A stretch of DNA of 64,000 bases from an uncultured Pseudomonadales bacterium (GCA_958296295.1 OY282460.1:4076291-4140290); one strand, 5' to 3'. Shown: positions 8,781 to 17,842, numbered from the stretch's first letter. Notes: generated from the sequence alone by a model not told the origin. Translations and numbers: made by a program.

Positions 8781-8881
8781 CTCACGGCCTCACGGCCTCA
8801 CGGCCTCACGGCCTCACGGCCTCACGGCCTCACGGCCTCACGGCCTCACGGCCTCACGGCCTCACGGCCTCACGGCCTCAC
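8781..8881 (+). repeat. Octamer tandem repeat, 12.6 copies of CTCACGGC
   Basis: A perfect head-to-tail array of the 8-bp unit CTCACGGC, about 12.6 copies with no interruption. It ends 25 bases before the ATG of a secreted protein and lies just downstream of a possible promoter, so it would form most of the 5' leader. Perfect short tandem arrays of this length are prone to slipped-strand copy-number change. Since 8 is not a multiple of 3, all frames across it read the same eight-residue peptide period (SRPHGLTA). Confidence 0.95.
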
Positions 8882-8906
8882 CCAAGCGCAAGCGGGAGAG
8901 CTCCTC

Positions 8907-9416
8907 ATGCGAATCCACAAAGCCTTCATCAGATGCATCGTTGCGGTTGCCGCGATCTTGACGCTAGCGGCCGCGGTTGCGGCAGAAGTGACGAGAACTA
9001 CCAACGGAGGACACGGACAGATCTACAACGGGACCCTCCGGTACAAAGCCATCAACAACACCACCACCCCGACCCCGCAAGGTGGCTCCGCCGAAACACA
9101 GCCCGAGGGCTTGCTGATAGTCGACTGCAACTACGGCACAAGGAACCACCGCGTCCTCAAGGACACCGCGAAGGACATTACGTGTTTAATGAGTTTCGGC
9201 GAAACGGACCCCTTCACCTACTCCGTCTGGGTCGAGACTAAGACGGCGGTGATCGGGCGGTCGCACTACTCCAGCGAAAAGCACACCAGTGAAATCGAAT
9301 GGGACTGCCAACCGGGCGAGAAGATGGAGCTGACTTTCACCGGTAGCGGAAAGTCCATCACGTACTCGGTGGCCTGTACTGGTAGAGCGTACGCCGACAT
9401 GGACGACGACCCATAG
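8907..9416 (+). CDS. Secreted hypothetical protein behind an octamer repeat
   Basis: The 169-residue product has a typical signal peptide: charged start (MRIHK), hydrophobic core to about residue 25 and an AVAAE cleavage region. The mature part is rich in Thr, Asn and Gly with four cysteines (DCN, ITC, WDC, VAC), consistent with a small beta-rich, disulfide-bonded exported protein. GGGAGAG lies 7-13 bases before the ATG, which fixes the start. No family is recognised. Its leader is the 101-bp octamer array, so expression may vary with repeat number; that is inference. It lies between the two recombinases of the island, in a region otherwise made of remnants, which suggests it came in as cargo. 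Confidence 0.72.
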   Translation: MRIHKAFIRCIVAVAAILTLAAAVAAEVTRTTNGGHGQIYNGTLRYKAINNTTTPTPQGGSAETQPEGLLIVDCNYGTRNHRVLKDTAKDITCLMSFGETDPFTYSVWVETKTAVIGRSHYSSEKHTSEIEWDCQPGEKMELTFTGSGKSITYSVACTGRAYADMDDDP

Positions 9417-10073
9417 CGTATGACGTGCCGCTCTCACGGCTGAGAATCGACCCAAACGACGGCCGTGGCGACTTCGGCGGCTAAGGGGCGGCTTCGGCAG
9501 GCTCGTCTAATTCGCTCGCAAGGCGGCGACGGGATTCGGGCTGCCCGGCTCAGCGGGCCGCCGTAGGCGCCGAGGAAGGCGCCTACGCCGAACGCCTCTT
9601 GGCGACCACTCCGCGACCACGGGCGGGTCAGCACAGCGAGCAGCGGCGCGGGGCCTCATTCCGCCGCACACGACGGAGCGGCCCTCTTGTCCGCCGTGCC
9701 AGCTTGGAGTTGTGGTCGGGGCGCTCCGAACAGTCGTCGCGGGCAGGCGACTCCGTGGTCGCGTCTGCGCTCCCGTGCTTGTGGTACTCGCCCGTGCGTC
9801 TGTCCCTGATCGACGACGCCGAAGCGTCCCTTGACGGGGACACGGAAGCGGACAAGCGTCTGACGGCGCGATACGCGAAGGACGGGAACTACGGGAAGGG
9901 GTTGCCGCATGTGCGCTAGCGCAATACGAGGAGGTGCGGGATACGTTCCTGGAATCGGCACTCTAACACCCTATACCGAACCGCCCAATCCAGCCCTTGA
10001 AACCCGGGTGTGCGACGTTTTTGTGCGCGGGCGGGCTGCGGGGGTTTGGAGAGTCACCGCGATTCCCGGTACG
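9417..10073. other. Non-coding stretch with a hairpin
   Basis: About 650 bases between the secreted-protein gene and the transposase remnant. The open frames look like chance. A perfect 10-bp stem (CGTAGGCGCC, loop of six bases, GGCGCCTACG) sits at 9562-9587; no T-run follows, so it is not a standard Rho-independent terminator. Confidence 0.45.
9562..9587. repeat. Perfect inverted repeat / hairpin
   Basis: Stem of 10 bp around the loop GAGGAA. It lies about 145 bases after the stop of the secreted-protein gene, and could act in transcript ending or stability, but lacks the U-tract of an intrinsic terminator. Confidence 0.6.
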
Positions 10074-10209
10074 CGGCTCCTGCCGTGCGCTGGTCGGCGA
10101 GTATGAAGTGTCCCGACATGCGCTGGAGCAGGGCCGGTGCCAACGACGTCATGGCCTTGCGTTCCCGCGTCCGCAGCGAACGGTGCGAGGACTTCTGGCG
10201 CATCGCGCA
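10074..10209 (+). pseudogene. C-terminal remnant of an ISKra4-like transposase
   Basis: One frame reads SCRALVGEY and, after a frameshift, another reads MRWSRAGAND followed by ALR...CEDFW. This matches the end of ISKra4-family transposases, where a CKTVVG block is followed by GMRWSxxGAxAIxxLR and a final FW. Everything upstream of it is missing. The first 28 bases (10076-10103) match 63056-63083 in the large ISKra4-like remnant at the other end of the window at 26 positions. It is a fragment with no start, stop or terminal repeats that I can find. Confidence 0.6.
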
Positions 10210-10289
10210 AACCACCGCAAATGGCGGCCTGACGGCTCGCGCACAAATACGTCGCACACCCACCGTGTGCAAGCCGCTCGCGCGGGCTG

Positions 10290-11462
10290 TTAAGGGGCCG
10301 CGTAGGCGGCCCAGGCGTCCATCAGCTCGCGCCGCTTGGCCAGCAGGTCGCTTCTCGCGTAGGCGGCTTCGGCCTGGTTTCTGACCGCGTGCGCGAGCGC
10401 CGCCTCCATCACGGCGTGCGGCGCGTCAGTGCATTCCGACGCCCAGTCGCGGAAGCTGCTGCGGAACCCGTGCGGCACCGCGTTCACGGAGAGAGCGCGC
10501 AGGAGCTTGCTGATCGTGCTGTCCGAGAGTTGGCGTCCCCGAATGCTCGGGAACACGAGATCGCCGGCCGCGGCGGTGCGCGGAATCGCCCGCGCCTGCT
10601 CGAGCACGGCGAGCGCTTGCGGCGACAGCGGCACTCGGTGTTCGGATTTCGCCTTCATTCGCTCGGCCGGGATCGTCCACGCGTCGCCGTCGACTTCCGA
10701 CCACGTGGCGCCGCGCGCCTCGCCGCTTCGGCAGGCAGTCAGCACGATGAACTCGAACGCCAGCTTCGTCGCCTGCCAGGCGTTGCTCGCCCGCACTCTC
10801 GAGAGGGCGTCGGCGACTTCGGCATGGGGCAGCGCCTTGTGATGCTTCACTTTGCCGGCGCCTTTCGGCAAGGCTTGGAGAACGGCCGGGCCGGCCGGGT
10901 CGTCGGCTCGGTGGCCGTGGGCGATGGCCCACCGCATGACCGCCGAAATCCTCTGCCGAACGCGGCCAGCGGTCTCGCGCCTGTCGCCCCAGATGGGCGT
11001 GAGCACCGCCATCACGTCGGCGCTGTCGATCGCGTCGACCCGCTTGTCGCCGATAGCGGGGAAGGCGTAGGCGGCGAAGGTGCTTTCCCACCGCTTCCTG
11101 CTCTTGGGATTCGTCCACGCGACGGCCTGGGCGTCGATCACCTGGGCGGCGGCGGCGGCGAACGTCGGCGCGGACGGCCTGCGGCGGTCCTCGAAGGGGT
11201 CGCCGCCGCGCCGGGCGATCCGGCGGTTGGCGAACGCGGCGTCCCGCGCTTCGGCGAGCGTGACCAGCGGATAGCCGCCGAGACCCGCGCTGCGCCGCCT
11301 GCCCCGGACCACGATGCGCTGCACCCAGCTCTTGGTGCCGGCCGGCTGGACCGCCAGCATCAGGCCGTGTCCCAGCGCGTCGATGTGCCAGTCGATGCCG
11401 CCCTTCCCAGAGTGCTTGACGGCGCGCACGAACGCGACTGTCAGCGGCCCTTTCCTGTCCAC
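10290..11462 (-). CDS. P4-like tyrosine integrase
   Basis: The 390-residue product has the N-terminal arm-binding domain of P4-type prophage integrases (residues 8-80, including GLMLAVQPAGTKSWVQR and the GGYPLVTLAEARD signature). The catalytic domain follows: Arg in LTACRSGEARGATW, the His-x-x-Arg in PHGFRSSFRDWASE, and Tyr in EAAYARSDL near the end. The start is GTG at 11462 with GAAGGGGGAA just upstream. These enzymes usually insert elements at tRNA genes, but I see no tRNA near either end. It probably marks the right border of the island because core-type metabolic genes begin directly beyond it. A strong promoter reads into it with a leader of about 30 bases. Confidence 0.9.
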   Translation of the reverse strand: MDRKGPLTVAFVRAVKHSGKGGIDWHIDALGHGLMLAVQPAGTKSWVQRIVVRGRRRSAGLGGYPLVTLAEARDAAFANRRIARRGGDPFEDRRRPSAPTFAAAAAQVIDAQAVAWTNPKSRKRWESTFAAYAFPAIGDKRVDAIDSADVMAVLTPIWGDRRETAGRVRQRISAVMRWAIAHGHRADDPAGPAVLQALPKGAGKVKHHKALPHAEVADALSRVRASNAWQATKLAFEFIVLTACRSGEARGATWSEVDGDAWTIPAERMKAKSEHRVPLSPQALAVLEQARAIPRTAAAGDLVFPSIRGRQLSDSTISKLLRALSVNAVPHGFRSSFRDWASECTDAPHAVMEAALAHAVRNQAEAAYARSDLLAKRRELMDAWAAYAAP

Positions 11463-11499
11463 GGTTCCCCCTTCTGGCCGATCTTAATTTAGACCATAA

Positions 11500-11529
11500 C
11501 TTATACCATTCCATTCTGGCTTTCGTCAA
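11500..11529 (-). promoter_or_regulatory. Sigma-70 promoter of the P4-like integrase
   Basis: On the minus strand TTGACG (11529-11524) is followed after 18 bases by TATAAG (11505-11500), close to the sigma-70 consensus. The predicted start of transcription is near 11493, about 30 bases before the GTG at 11462. The surrounding 50 bases are AT-rich against a GC-rich background. Confidence 0.65.
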
Positions 11530-11693
11530 GCAGCCACGGACGAAAAAGGACAACGAAGGACAACATGACATGCATAAACAAAGACTTGTATTACAAAATG
11601 CGGACGCTGGCGGAACTGGGCGAACCAAAGGATGGCGGCTGGTCGGGGCGCCAGCCGCGGCGGAACGCCGGTGGCGCGCCCATCAGGGTGCGC

Positions 11694-12641
11694 CTAGCCC
11701 AGCATCCAGCTCACCCGGTCGCGCAAGCGTTGGAGGAAATCTCCGTTGTAGGCGTCTTCCGGGGCCTCGCGCACGAGTTCGTCCAGTCTGTGGGCGTCGT
11801 CGCCCACCAGGATGCGCCAGCGTTCTTCGCGCACGCCGTCCAAGATGATCGCCGCGGCCGCTTCCGCCGTGGTGGGCGCGTCGTCGCGGAAGCGCACGCC
11901 GATTTGCGCGATCATCTGGCGCAGCTGATCGTCCGTCGCGTCCTCCATCATGCCGAGGGACTTGAAGCGTTCCCGCGCCGCGGCCAAATCCTCCGGGGCG
12001 TCGCCTTGCATGATGCGGCGGGAGTTGATGGCGATGGACGTGCCGATGTGGCCGGGCATCACCACCGAAACCTTCACATGCGGCGCGTTGTTGGCGAAAT
12101 CCGTCACCAGCGCCTCCGTGAAGCCCTTGACGGCGAACTTGGCCGCGCTGTAGGCGGAGTGGGCGCTGCGGGGGCCCAGCGTCGCCCAGAAGCCGTTGAC
12201 GCTGCTGGTGTTCACCAAGTGCGCCTCCGGGCTTGCCACGAGCAGCGGCACGAAGGCGCGGGAGCAGTAGTAGACGCCGCCCCAGCAGATGTTGAACGTG
12301 CGCTCCCACTCGTCGCGGTCGCCGTCGACGAAACTCGCGCCACCGCCTATGCCGGCGTTGTTGAACAAGAGGTCCACGTGATCGGTTTGGTGGGCTTCCA
12401 CCACGGCGTCGCGGAACGCGAACACTTCGTCCTCGTTGGCCACGTCGCATTGGTGAACGGTCACCACCCGGCCTTGGGACGCCTCCTGCTCGCACAGCCG
12501 TTTGGTCTCGGCCAGGTTGTCCATCAACACGTCGCAAGTGGCCACGTCGCAGCCTTCGGCCACGAGTTGCCGGGCCAGTGCCCGGCCCATGCCGGTGCCG
12601 CCGCCGGTGATGACGGCCAGTTTGCCTCCGAAGTCCTTCAC
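11694..12641 (-). CDS. SDR-family oxidoreductase
   Basis: The 315-residue product is a short-chain dehydrogenase/reductase. Residues 12-19 give the cofactor loop TGGGTGMG, NNAG at 94-97 is the structural motif, and Ser146/147, Tyr164 and Lys168 (YSAAK) form the catalytic set. An acidic Asp near the end of the second strand (TCDVLMD) points to NAD rather than NADP. The C-terminal 100 residues extend beyond the classic 250-residue size. The start is GTG at 12641 because GGAGG lies nine bases before it; the frame stays open upstream but without a ribosome site. The substrate is unknown. It diverges from the MFS gene across about 260 bases that should hold both promoters. Confidence 0.85.
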   Translation of the reverse strand: MKDFGGKLAVITGGGTGMGRALARQLVAEGCDVATCDVLMDNLAETKRLCEQEASQGRVVTVHQCDVANEDEVFAFRDAVVEAHQTDHVDLLFNNAGIGGGASFVDGDRDEWERTFNICWGGVYYCSRAFVPLLVASPEAHLVNTSSVNGFWATLGPRSAHSAYSAAKFAVKGFTEALVTDFANNAPHVKVSVVMPGHIGTSIAINSRRIMQGDAPEDLAAARERFKSLGMMEDATDDQLRQMIAQIGVRFRDDAPTTAEAAAAIILDGVREERWRILVGDDAHRLDELVREAPEDAYNGDFLQRLRDRVSWMLG

Positions 12642-12902
12642 GAATCGCGCCTCCGTAGCACATGTAGCCTTGTTCGGCCTTGGCAGCCTGTGCGGCGTCT
12701 GAAACAGTCGCGGCCAAGTGTACGCCTTTGCGCCGCAGGTGCTGCCGTGCTGGCCGCTTGAGCGCCGAGGGCGCACAAGGCATGATCGCCCACGTCTCGG
12801 CAAAGTCGCCGCTCGGCCGGCTCGGGTCTGGCAAGGAAGTCCATCCTCTGTCGAGGCGCACTTCCGTTGGGATCGACTGTTCTTAAGGGGTCGCGGTTTT
12901 TA

Positions 12903-14219
12903 ATGTCCCTCGTTCTCACCCGGAGCGTCTCGCTGCGCTTGGGCGGTTTCGCGGCGCTCTACTTCGCCCAAGGCGTGCCGATCGGTCTGCTCTCGGTGGC
13001 CGTTCCCGCATGGCTGGCCGAGCGGGGCGCGAGCGTGGGCGACATCGCGATGTTCACCGGCATCGTCACTTCGCCTTGGGCCGGCAAGCTGTTGGTCGGG
13101 CCGCTGATGGATCGCTTCGGCTTTCCGCCGATGGGTTTCCGGCGCCCGTGGGTGATCCTCGCCCAAGGCGGGCTCGTTTTGTCTTTCTTGGGCCTTGCCG
13201 CCTGCGCTTCGTTGCTGGGCGACGCCGGGGACGAGCGGTTCTTGACGGGGCTCATCGCCGCGGGATTCGTGATCAACGTGTTCGCCGCCTCGCAGGATGT
13301 GGCGGTGGACGGCATGGCCATCGACGTCTTGCCGGTGCGGGAGCGCGGGCGGGCCAACGCCTTCATGGCGTTCGGACAGGTCGCGGGATACTCGCTCTAC
13401 GGCTATCTCTGCGCCGTCGTGCTGACACGCCACGGCCTTGGCGCCGCCGCGCTGCTGTGCGCGGCCACCGTGGCCGGCATTTTCGCGTTCGCGACCGCGG
13501 TGCGCGAGCGGCCCGGAGAGCGGATGCTGCCGTGGACCGCGGGCGAGGCGACCGCGCGCCCGGAAGTGGCTCGCAGATCCCTCATGGCGATCGCTCGCGA
13601 TTTGTTTCCCGTGCTGCTGTTGCCGATGAGCTTGGTGCTCGTGGCCGTGGAGTTCATCAACCGCGTGCGCGACGGCATCGCCATCGCGGTGTTTCCGAAG
13701 TTCGCGGTGGAACTTGGCTTCACCGCCGAACAGTACACGGCATTCAACGGCTGGGCCGGGCTGGCGGCGGCGTTCATCGGCGCCGCGCTCGGCCCGCTCA
13801 TAGACAAAGTCGGCGCCTACCGTTTTTTGGCCGGCGCGTTGATCGCGAGCGCCATCTGCCACTTGGTGGCGGGGTTGGCGCAGCCGCTGTGGGAAAACAC
13901 CGAGAGTTTGCTCGCGATGGCGGCGTTGGCGACGATCGCCAGTCAGATCATCTTCGTGGCCATCATCGCGCTCTTCATGAACCTGTGCTGGCCGCGCGTC
14001 GGCGCCACGCAGTTCGCCATCTACATGTCGCTCGCCAACTTGAGCCGCAGCATCGGCGGCATGGCGTTCGCGCCGGTGGCGGACGATTTGAGCTTCGCGC
14101 AGGACTTCCTCATCATGGGCGCGCTCCTGCTCATCGCCGCCGGTGTGCTGCGGTTTTTTGATCCGGCGGCCCACGCCGAGCGGCTGGAATTGTTGCAGGC
14201 GCAAGCCGCCAAGACCTGA
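12903..14219 (+). CDS. AmpG-like MFS transporter
   Basis: About 438 residues with around 12 hydrophobic segments. The first segment (YFAQGVPIGLLSVAVPAWL), the loop GPLMDRFGFPPMGFRRPW and the central FINRVRDGIAIAVFP resemble AmpG/PAT-type permeases of the major facilitator superfamily, which import muropeptides or acetyl-CoA-like solutes. AAGGGG ten bases before ATG 12903 decides the start over an upstream in-frame ATG at 12867. It is divergent from the SDR gene and is followed by the crotonase, with a 107-base gap. The substrate cannot be read from the sequence; peptidoglycan recycling is the closest guess. Confidence 0.72.
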   Translation: MSLVLTRSVSLRLGGFAALYFAQGVPIGLLSVAVPAWLAERGASVGDIAMFTGIVTSPWAGKLLVGPLMDRFGFPPMGFRRPWVILAQGGLVLSFLGLAACASLLGDAGDERFLTGLIAAGFVINVFAASQDVAVDGMAIDVLPVRERGRANAFMAFGQVAGYSLYGYLCAVVLTRHGLGAAALLCAATVAGIFAFATAVRERPGERMLPWTAGEATARPEVARRSLMAIARDLFPVLLLPMSLVLVAVEFINRVRDGIAIAVFPKFAVELGFTAEQYTAFNGWAGLAAAFIGAALGPLIDKVGAYRFLAGALIASAICHLVAGLAQPLWENTESLLAMAALATIASQIIFVAIIALFMNLCWPRVGATQFAIYMSLANLSRSIGGMAFAPVADDLSFAQDFLIMGALLLIAAGVLRFFDPAAHAERLELLQAQAAKT

Positions 14220-14326
14220 AACGCCAAGCGGCGAACTCGGCAAGGCGGGCAAGACCGGGGAGACGTCCGCGAAGCGTTAGAATGCGTGGCGAACGAGGAC
14301 TGGCATCGCGCCAAGCGGGAGGGGAC

Positions 14327-15268
14327 ATGCCGTACACCGATATTCTGTACGAAACCGACGGGCGGCTCGCGTTCATCACGCTGAACCGGCCCGAGAAGCT
14401 GAACGCGCTGAGCAACAATCTGCGCGGCGAAGTGATGGACGCCATGCGCGAGGCCGAAAGCGACGAGCGCGTGGGCGTCATCGTGTTGCGCGGCGCCGGC
14501 CGCTCGTTCTCGGCCGGCTACGACCTCTCGCCCGCCCGCGCCGCCGACAATTTCGATTTCGTGAGCCCGCGTTCCGGTTTGCCGGACACCGGCTCCACGC
14601 ACCCCGGCAAAACCCAATGGGCGCGCCATGTGGTGATGACGAATTGGATCATCTGGGAGCTCGCGAAACCGGTCGTGGCGCAGATCCAAGGCCACTGCCT
14701 GGCCGGCGGCACCGAGCTCGCCACGGTCTGCGACTTCCGCATCTGCGCCGAGGACGCCAAGATCGGCTATCCGCCCGTGCGCGCCATGACCACGATGGAC
14801 ATGATGTGGACGCCGTGGCATTTGCCGCCGTGCAAGGCGCGGGAGTTCGCCTATGTTGGCGATTCGTTCTCCGGCACGGAGATGGCGCGGCTGGGCTGGG
14901 CCAACTACGCCGTGCCGGCGGAAACGCTCGGCGAGTTCACCGAGAAGTTCGCCCGCCGCATGGGGCACGTCGACAACGAGATGCTCATGTACTCGAAACG
15001 CGCCGTGAACCGCCAATACGAAACCCAAGGCATCCGCGACGGGTTGCACTCCGGCACCGAAATCCAAGCGCTTTCCACGCAACGCGACGCCGCCTCGGAG
15101 TGGGGCCGCCGAGTGCGTGAAGACGGTCTGAAGGCGGCGTTGGAGTGGCGAGACGGGCCGTTCCGCGACTTCCGCGGCGCCTACGACAGCGCGCCGAAGG
15201 ATCGGCCGGTCGCCGGCATGGGCGCATCGACGGGCGCGGCCGGCAAAGGCGCCGGCTACGGCGATTGA
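14327..15268 (+). CDS. Enoyl-CoA hydratase/isomerase family protein
   Basis: The 313-residue product is a crotonase. The first oxyanion-hole segment GAGRSFSAGYDLS lies at 56-68 and the second, CLAGGTELATVCDFRIC, near 125. The Glu of GGTE occupies the position of a conserved crotonase Glu, but the second acidic catalytic residue is not clear by eye, so hydratase, isomerase or hydrolase activity cannot be told apart. GGGAGGGG directly before ATG 14327 fixes the start; an upstream in-frame ATG at 14282 has no ribosome site. A TAGAAT -10-like box lies at about 14278-14283. The neighbours downstream (MoaB, FabY, a lyase) run the same way but with gaps that argue against one tight operon. Confidence 0.85.
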   Translation: MPYTDILYETDGRLAFITLNRPEKLNALSNNLRGEVMDAMREAESDERVGVIVLRGAGRSFSAGYDLSPARAADNFDFVSPRSGLPDTGSTHPGKTQWARHVVMTNWIIWELAKPVVAQIQGHCLAGGTELATVCDFRICAEDAKIGYPPVRAMTTMDMMWTPWHLPPCKAREFAYVGDSFSGTEMARLGWANYAVPAETLGEFTEKFARRMGHVDNEMLMYSKRAVNRQYETQGIRDGLHSGTEIQALSTQRDAASEWGRRVREDGLKAALEWRDGPFRDFRGAYDSAPKDRPVAGMGASTGAAGKGAGYGD

Positions 15269-15308
15269 AAAGCCTCGCGAGCCGCAAGCGGCTGCGTGGA
15301 AACCCGCC

Positions 15309-15812
15309 ATGACCGCGCTTTCGATTGCGGTGCTCACCGTGTCCGACACCCGCCGGCCGGGCGACGACACCTCCGGCGATCTGCTTGTCGAACGCTTGAC
15401 GGGGGCCGGTCACGAACTCGCCGGGCGGCGCATCGTGCGCGACGACAAGCACGCCATTCGCGCCGTGGTCGGCGCGTGGGTCGTCGACGCCGGCGTGCAG
15501 GTTGTGCTAACCACCGGCGGCACCGGCTTCACTGGCCGCGACAGCACGCCGGAGGCCTTGCTGCCGCTCTTCGACAAGACCATCGACGGGTTCGGCGAGT
15601 TGTTCCGGCAAGTGTCCTACGAGGAGATCGGCAGTTCGACCATTCAGTCCCGCGCCGTCGGCGGCCTGGCCGGCAGCACGTTGATCTTCGCCATGCCGGG
15701 TTCCACCGGCGCCTGCCGCACCGCGTGGGACAAGATCCTGGCGCATCAGCTGGACGTCGATCATCGTCCCTGCAATTTCGCCGAACTACTGCCGCGGTTC
15801 CTTGAAGCCTGA
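15309..15812 (+). CDS. moaB: MoaB/Mog-type molybdenum cofactor protein
   Basis: A 167-residue single-domain protein of the MoCF-binding fold. The molybdopterin-binding loop reads TTGGTGFTGRDSTPEAL near residues 62-78, and the second conserved block is GSTLIFAMPGSTGACRTAWDKIL near 121-143. Members adenylylate molybdopterin (MogA) or, in the case of MoaB, have the same fold with an uncertain role in some bacteria. Length and motifs match MoaB. It stands without other moa/moe genes, 40 bases after the crotonase gene on the same strand. Mog rather than MoaB activity is possible. Confidence 0.85.
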   Translation: MTALSIAVLTVSDTRRPGDDTSGDLLVERLTGAGHELAGRRIVRDDKHAIRAVVGAWVVDAGVQVVLTTGGTGFTGRDSTPEALLPLFDKTIDGFGELFRQVSYEEIGSSTIQSRAVGGLAGSTLIFAMPGSTGACRTAWDKILAHQLDVDHRPCNFAELLPRFLEA

Positions 15813-15991
15813 AGCGGCCACAAGCGCAAAACCGCAACATCCGCCAATGCGTTGGAAGCACTCGCGCCAGTTGGCGCGCCCCGTGACGGGCAGTGCCGGC
15901 AGGCCCGCCACGGGCGGCATGTCGGAAACCGTGTAAGCTCGCGCGCGACTACGGAAAGCGCAGCAATCAAAGGCAGCAAGGAGGGAGAGCA

Positions 15992-17842
15992 ATGGCCGAT
16001 CCGCTACCCGTCGTCATCGGTTTCGGTGGGGTGAATCCCGCGGGGCGGGTTTCCTTCCACCACGCCTATCGACGCACCGTGATCGATGCCATCGAGAAGA
16101 GCGCCGCGGACGAAACCTACGCGAGTTTGGCGGCGGTCATGAACCTGGCGGGGGCGCCGACGGACGAATCGCTGCGGGCGCGCATCCGCGACAACACCCT
16201 CATCCGCCGCATCGATCTCTTCGACCCGGATCGCGTGTATTGGCAGCGTAAAGCGAACTTGCTACCCGCATCGGCAAAGCCCTTCAAGTTTGTTCTCGCG
16301 CCGCGCGATGTGCCCCGCGAGATTCCCGACGGCTGGACTTTGCGCAAACGCGAGGACGGCAGTGTGGAGGTGACAGCCGATGCCGCCAGCGTGTTGATTC
16401 CCGATCGTCGCAAGTCGCGTGTTTCCTCCGCCGGCCAAGCGCCAACCGGCTTCGAGCCCGGAAAACTCTACCCGTCGCGCAGCCACCCCCGCGCCTTGCA
16501 ACTCAACGTCTATGCCGCATCGGACGCCGTGCGGTCGGTGGGAATCGAATGGGACGAGTTCAAGAAGCGCGTTCGCCCGGACCATTTCGTCTGCTATTCG
16601 GGCAGCGCGATGGGCCAACTCGACAACCACAGCGCCGGCGGCATGATGCAGTTTCCGCTCACCGGCAAAAGGCCCACTTCGAAGCAGGCCGCCCTCGGCC
16701 TTCCCGAAATGCCGGCGGACTTCGTGAACGCTTACGTTATCGGTGGTCTCGGCGGCACCGGCGGAGTCATCGGCGCTTGCGCGACATTCCTGTACAACTT
16801 GAAACAAGCGGTGGAAGAGATCCGCGCAGGGCGTTGCCGCGTGGCCGTGGTGGGCGGCGCCGAAGCGCCCATCGTGCCGGAAGTGGTGGAGGCCTACCGA
16901 ACGATGGGCGCGCTTGCCGAAGATGAAGATCTGATGGCGCTGGACGGATCGAACGAGGTCGACAACCGTCGCGCTTGTCGTCCGTTCGGCAACAACTGCG
17001 GTTTCACTTTGGCGGAGGCGGCGATCTACGTTGTGCTGGCGGACGACGCGCTCGCTTTGGAGATGGGCTGCCACATTCACGGCGCGGTGGCCGGCGTTTT
17101 CGTGAACGCGGACGGATTCAAGCAGTCCATTCCGAGCCCCGGCGTCGGCAACTACATCACAGTCGCCAAGGCCCTTGCGCTAGGTTGCGCCATTCTGGGC
17201 GAAGACGCCGTTCGCCATCGCTCCTACGTCCACGCCCATGGCACCGGCACACCGCAGAACCGGCGCACGGAATCGCATATCTTGAACGAGTTGGCGAGAA
17301 CCTTCGGCATTGCGAAGTGGCCCGTGGCCGCCGTGAAAGCGTATCTCGGCCACAGCCTGGCACCGGCGTCCGGGGACCAAACCACCTCCGCCCTTGGAAC
17401 ATGGGCGCACGGTTGGATTCCCGGCATCGCCACCATCGACGGCCCGGCCCAGGACGTGTGCCACGAACACTTGCGGTTGTCCGCCGCGCATTTGCACGTT
17501 GACGCGCGCGAGATGGACATGGCGCTTGTCAACTCCAAGGGTTTCGGCGGCAACAACGCGACCGGGCTGGTGCTCGGCCCGCATGTGGCGCGAGCGATGA
17601 TGGCCGCCCGGCATGGCAAAGGCGCGATGGAACAACATGCCCGAAAGAACGATCCGGTGGCCAGGAACGCCAGCGACTACGATGCCGCCGCGACGGCGGG
17701 CAAGGCGAACGTGATTTACCGCTACGGCGAAGCCGTGCTAACGGGCGACGACTTGGAAATGTCCGCCGAGAAGGTGACCGCCGGCGCCAACGGCCCATCG
17801 ATTCCGCTCAACGTTGCCAATCCGTTTGGCCAAGGGCTCTAA
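15992..17842 (+). CDS. fabY: FabY-type beta-ketoacyl-ACP synthase
   Basis: The 616-residue product is a long ketoacyl synthase. The active-site Cys is C263 in GGVIGACATF, and two catalytic histidines lie in HAHGTGTPQNRRTESH and VKAYLGHSLAPASG. The N-terminal start (VVIGFGGVNPAGRVSFHH), the 150-residue extra N-terminal region and overall length fit Pseudomonas FabY, which makes acetoacetyl-ACP from acetyl-CoA and malonyl-ACP to begin fatty acid synthesis in place of FabH. AAGGAGGGAGAG just before ATG 15992 sets the start. It is not beside other fab genes here. A ketosynthase for a special lipid is the alternative. The symbol rests on resemblance, not a search. Confidence 0.75.
   Translation: MADPLPVVIGFGGVNPAGRVSFHHAYRRTVIDAIEKSAADETYASLAAVMNLAGAPTDESLRARIRDNTLIRRIDLFDPDRVYWQRKANLLPASAKPFKFVLAPRDVPREIPDGWTLRKREDGSVEVTADAASVLIPDRRKSRVSSAGQAPTGFEPGKLYPSRSHPRALQLNVYAASDAVRSVGIEWDEFKKRVRPDHFVCYSGSAMGQLDNHSAGGMMQFPLTGKRPTSKQAALGLPEMPADFVNAYVIGGLGGTGGVIGACATFLYNLKQAVEEIRAGRCRVAVVGGAEAPIVPEVVEAYRTMGALAEDEDLMALDGSNEVDNRRACRPFGNNCGFTLAEAAIYVVLADDALALEMGCHIHGAVAGVFVNADGFKQSIPSPGVGNYITVAKALALGCAILGEDAVRHRSYVHAHGTGTPQNRRTESHILNELARTFGIAKWPVAAVKAYLGHSLAPASGDQTTSALGTWAHGWIPGIATIDGPAQDVCHEHLRLSAAHLHVDAREMDMALVNSKGFGGNNATGLVLGPHVARAMMAARHGKGAMEQHARKNDPVARNASDYDAAATAGKANVIYRYGEAVLTGDDLEMSAEKVTAGANGPSIPLNVANPFGQGL

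Noticed and set aside
8781..8881. Octamer array considered as a CRISPR array
   Set aside because: The units are only 8 bp and directly adjacent, with no unique spacers. It is a simple tandem repeat.
9562..9587. Hairpin taken as a Rho-independent terminator
   Set aside because: The stem is perfect but no run of T follows on either strand, so it is only listed as an inverted repeat.
9599..9919. Open frame of 106 codons between the two recombinases
   Set aside because: No ribosome site and no family; rich in Arg and Ser, which fits a chance frame in GC-rich DNA.
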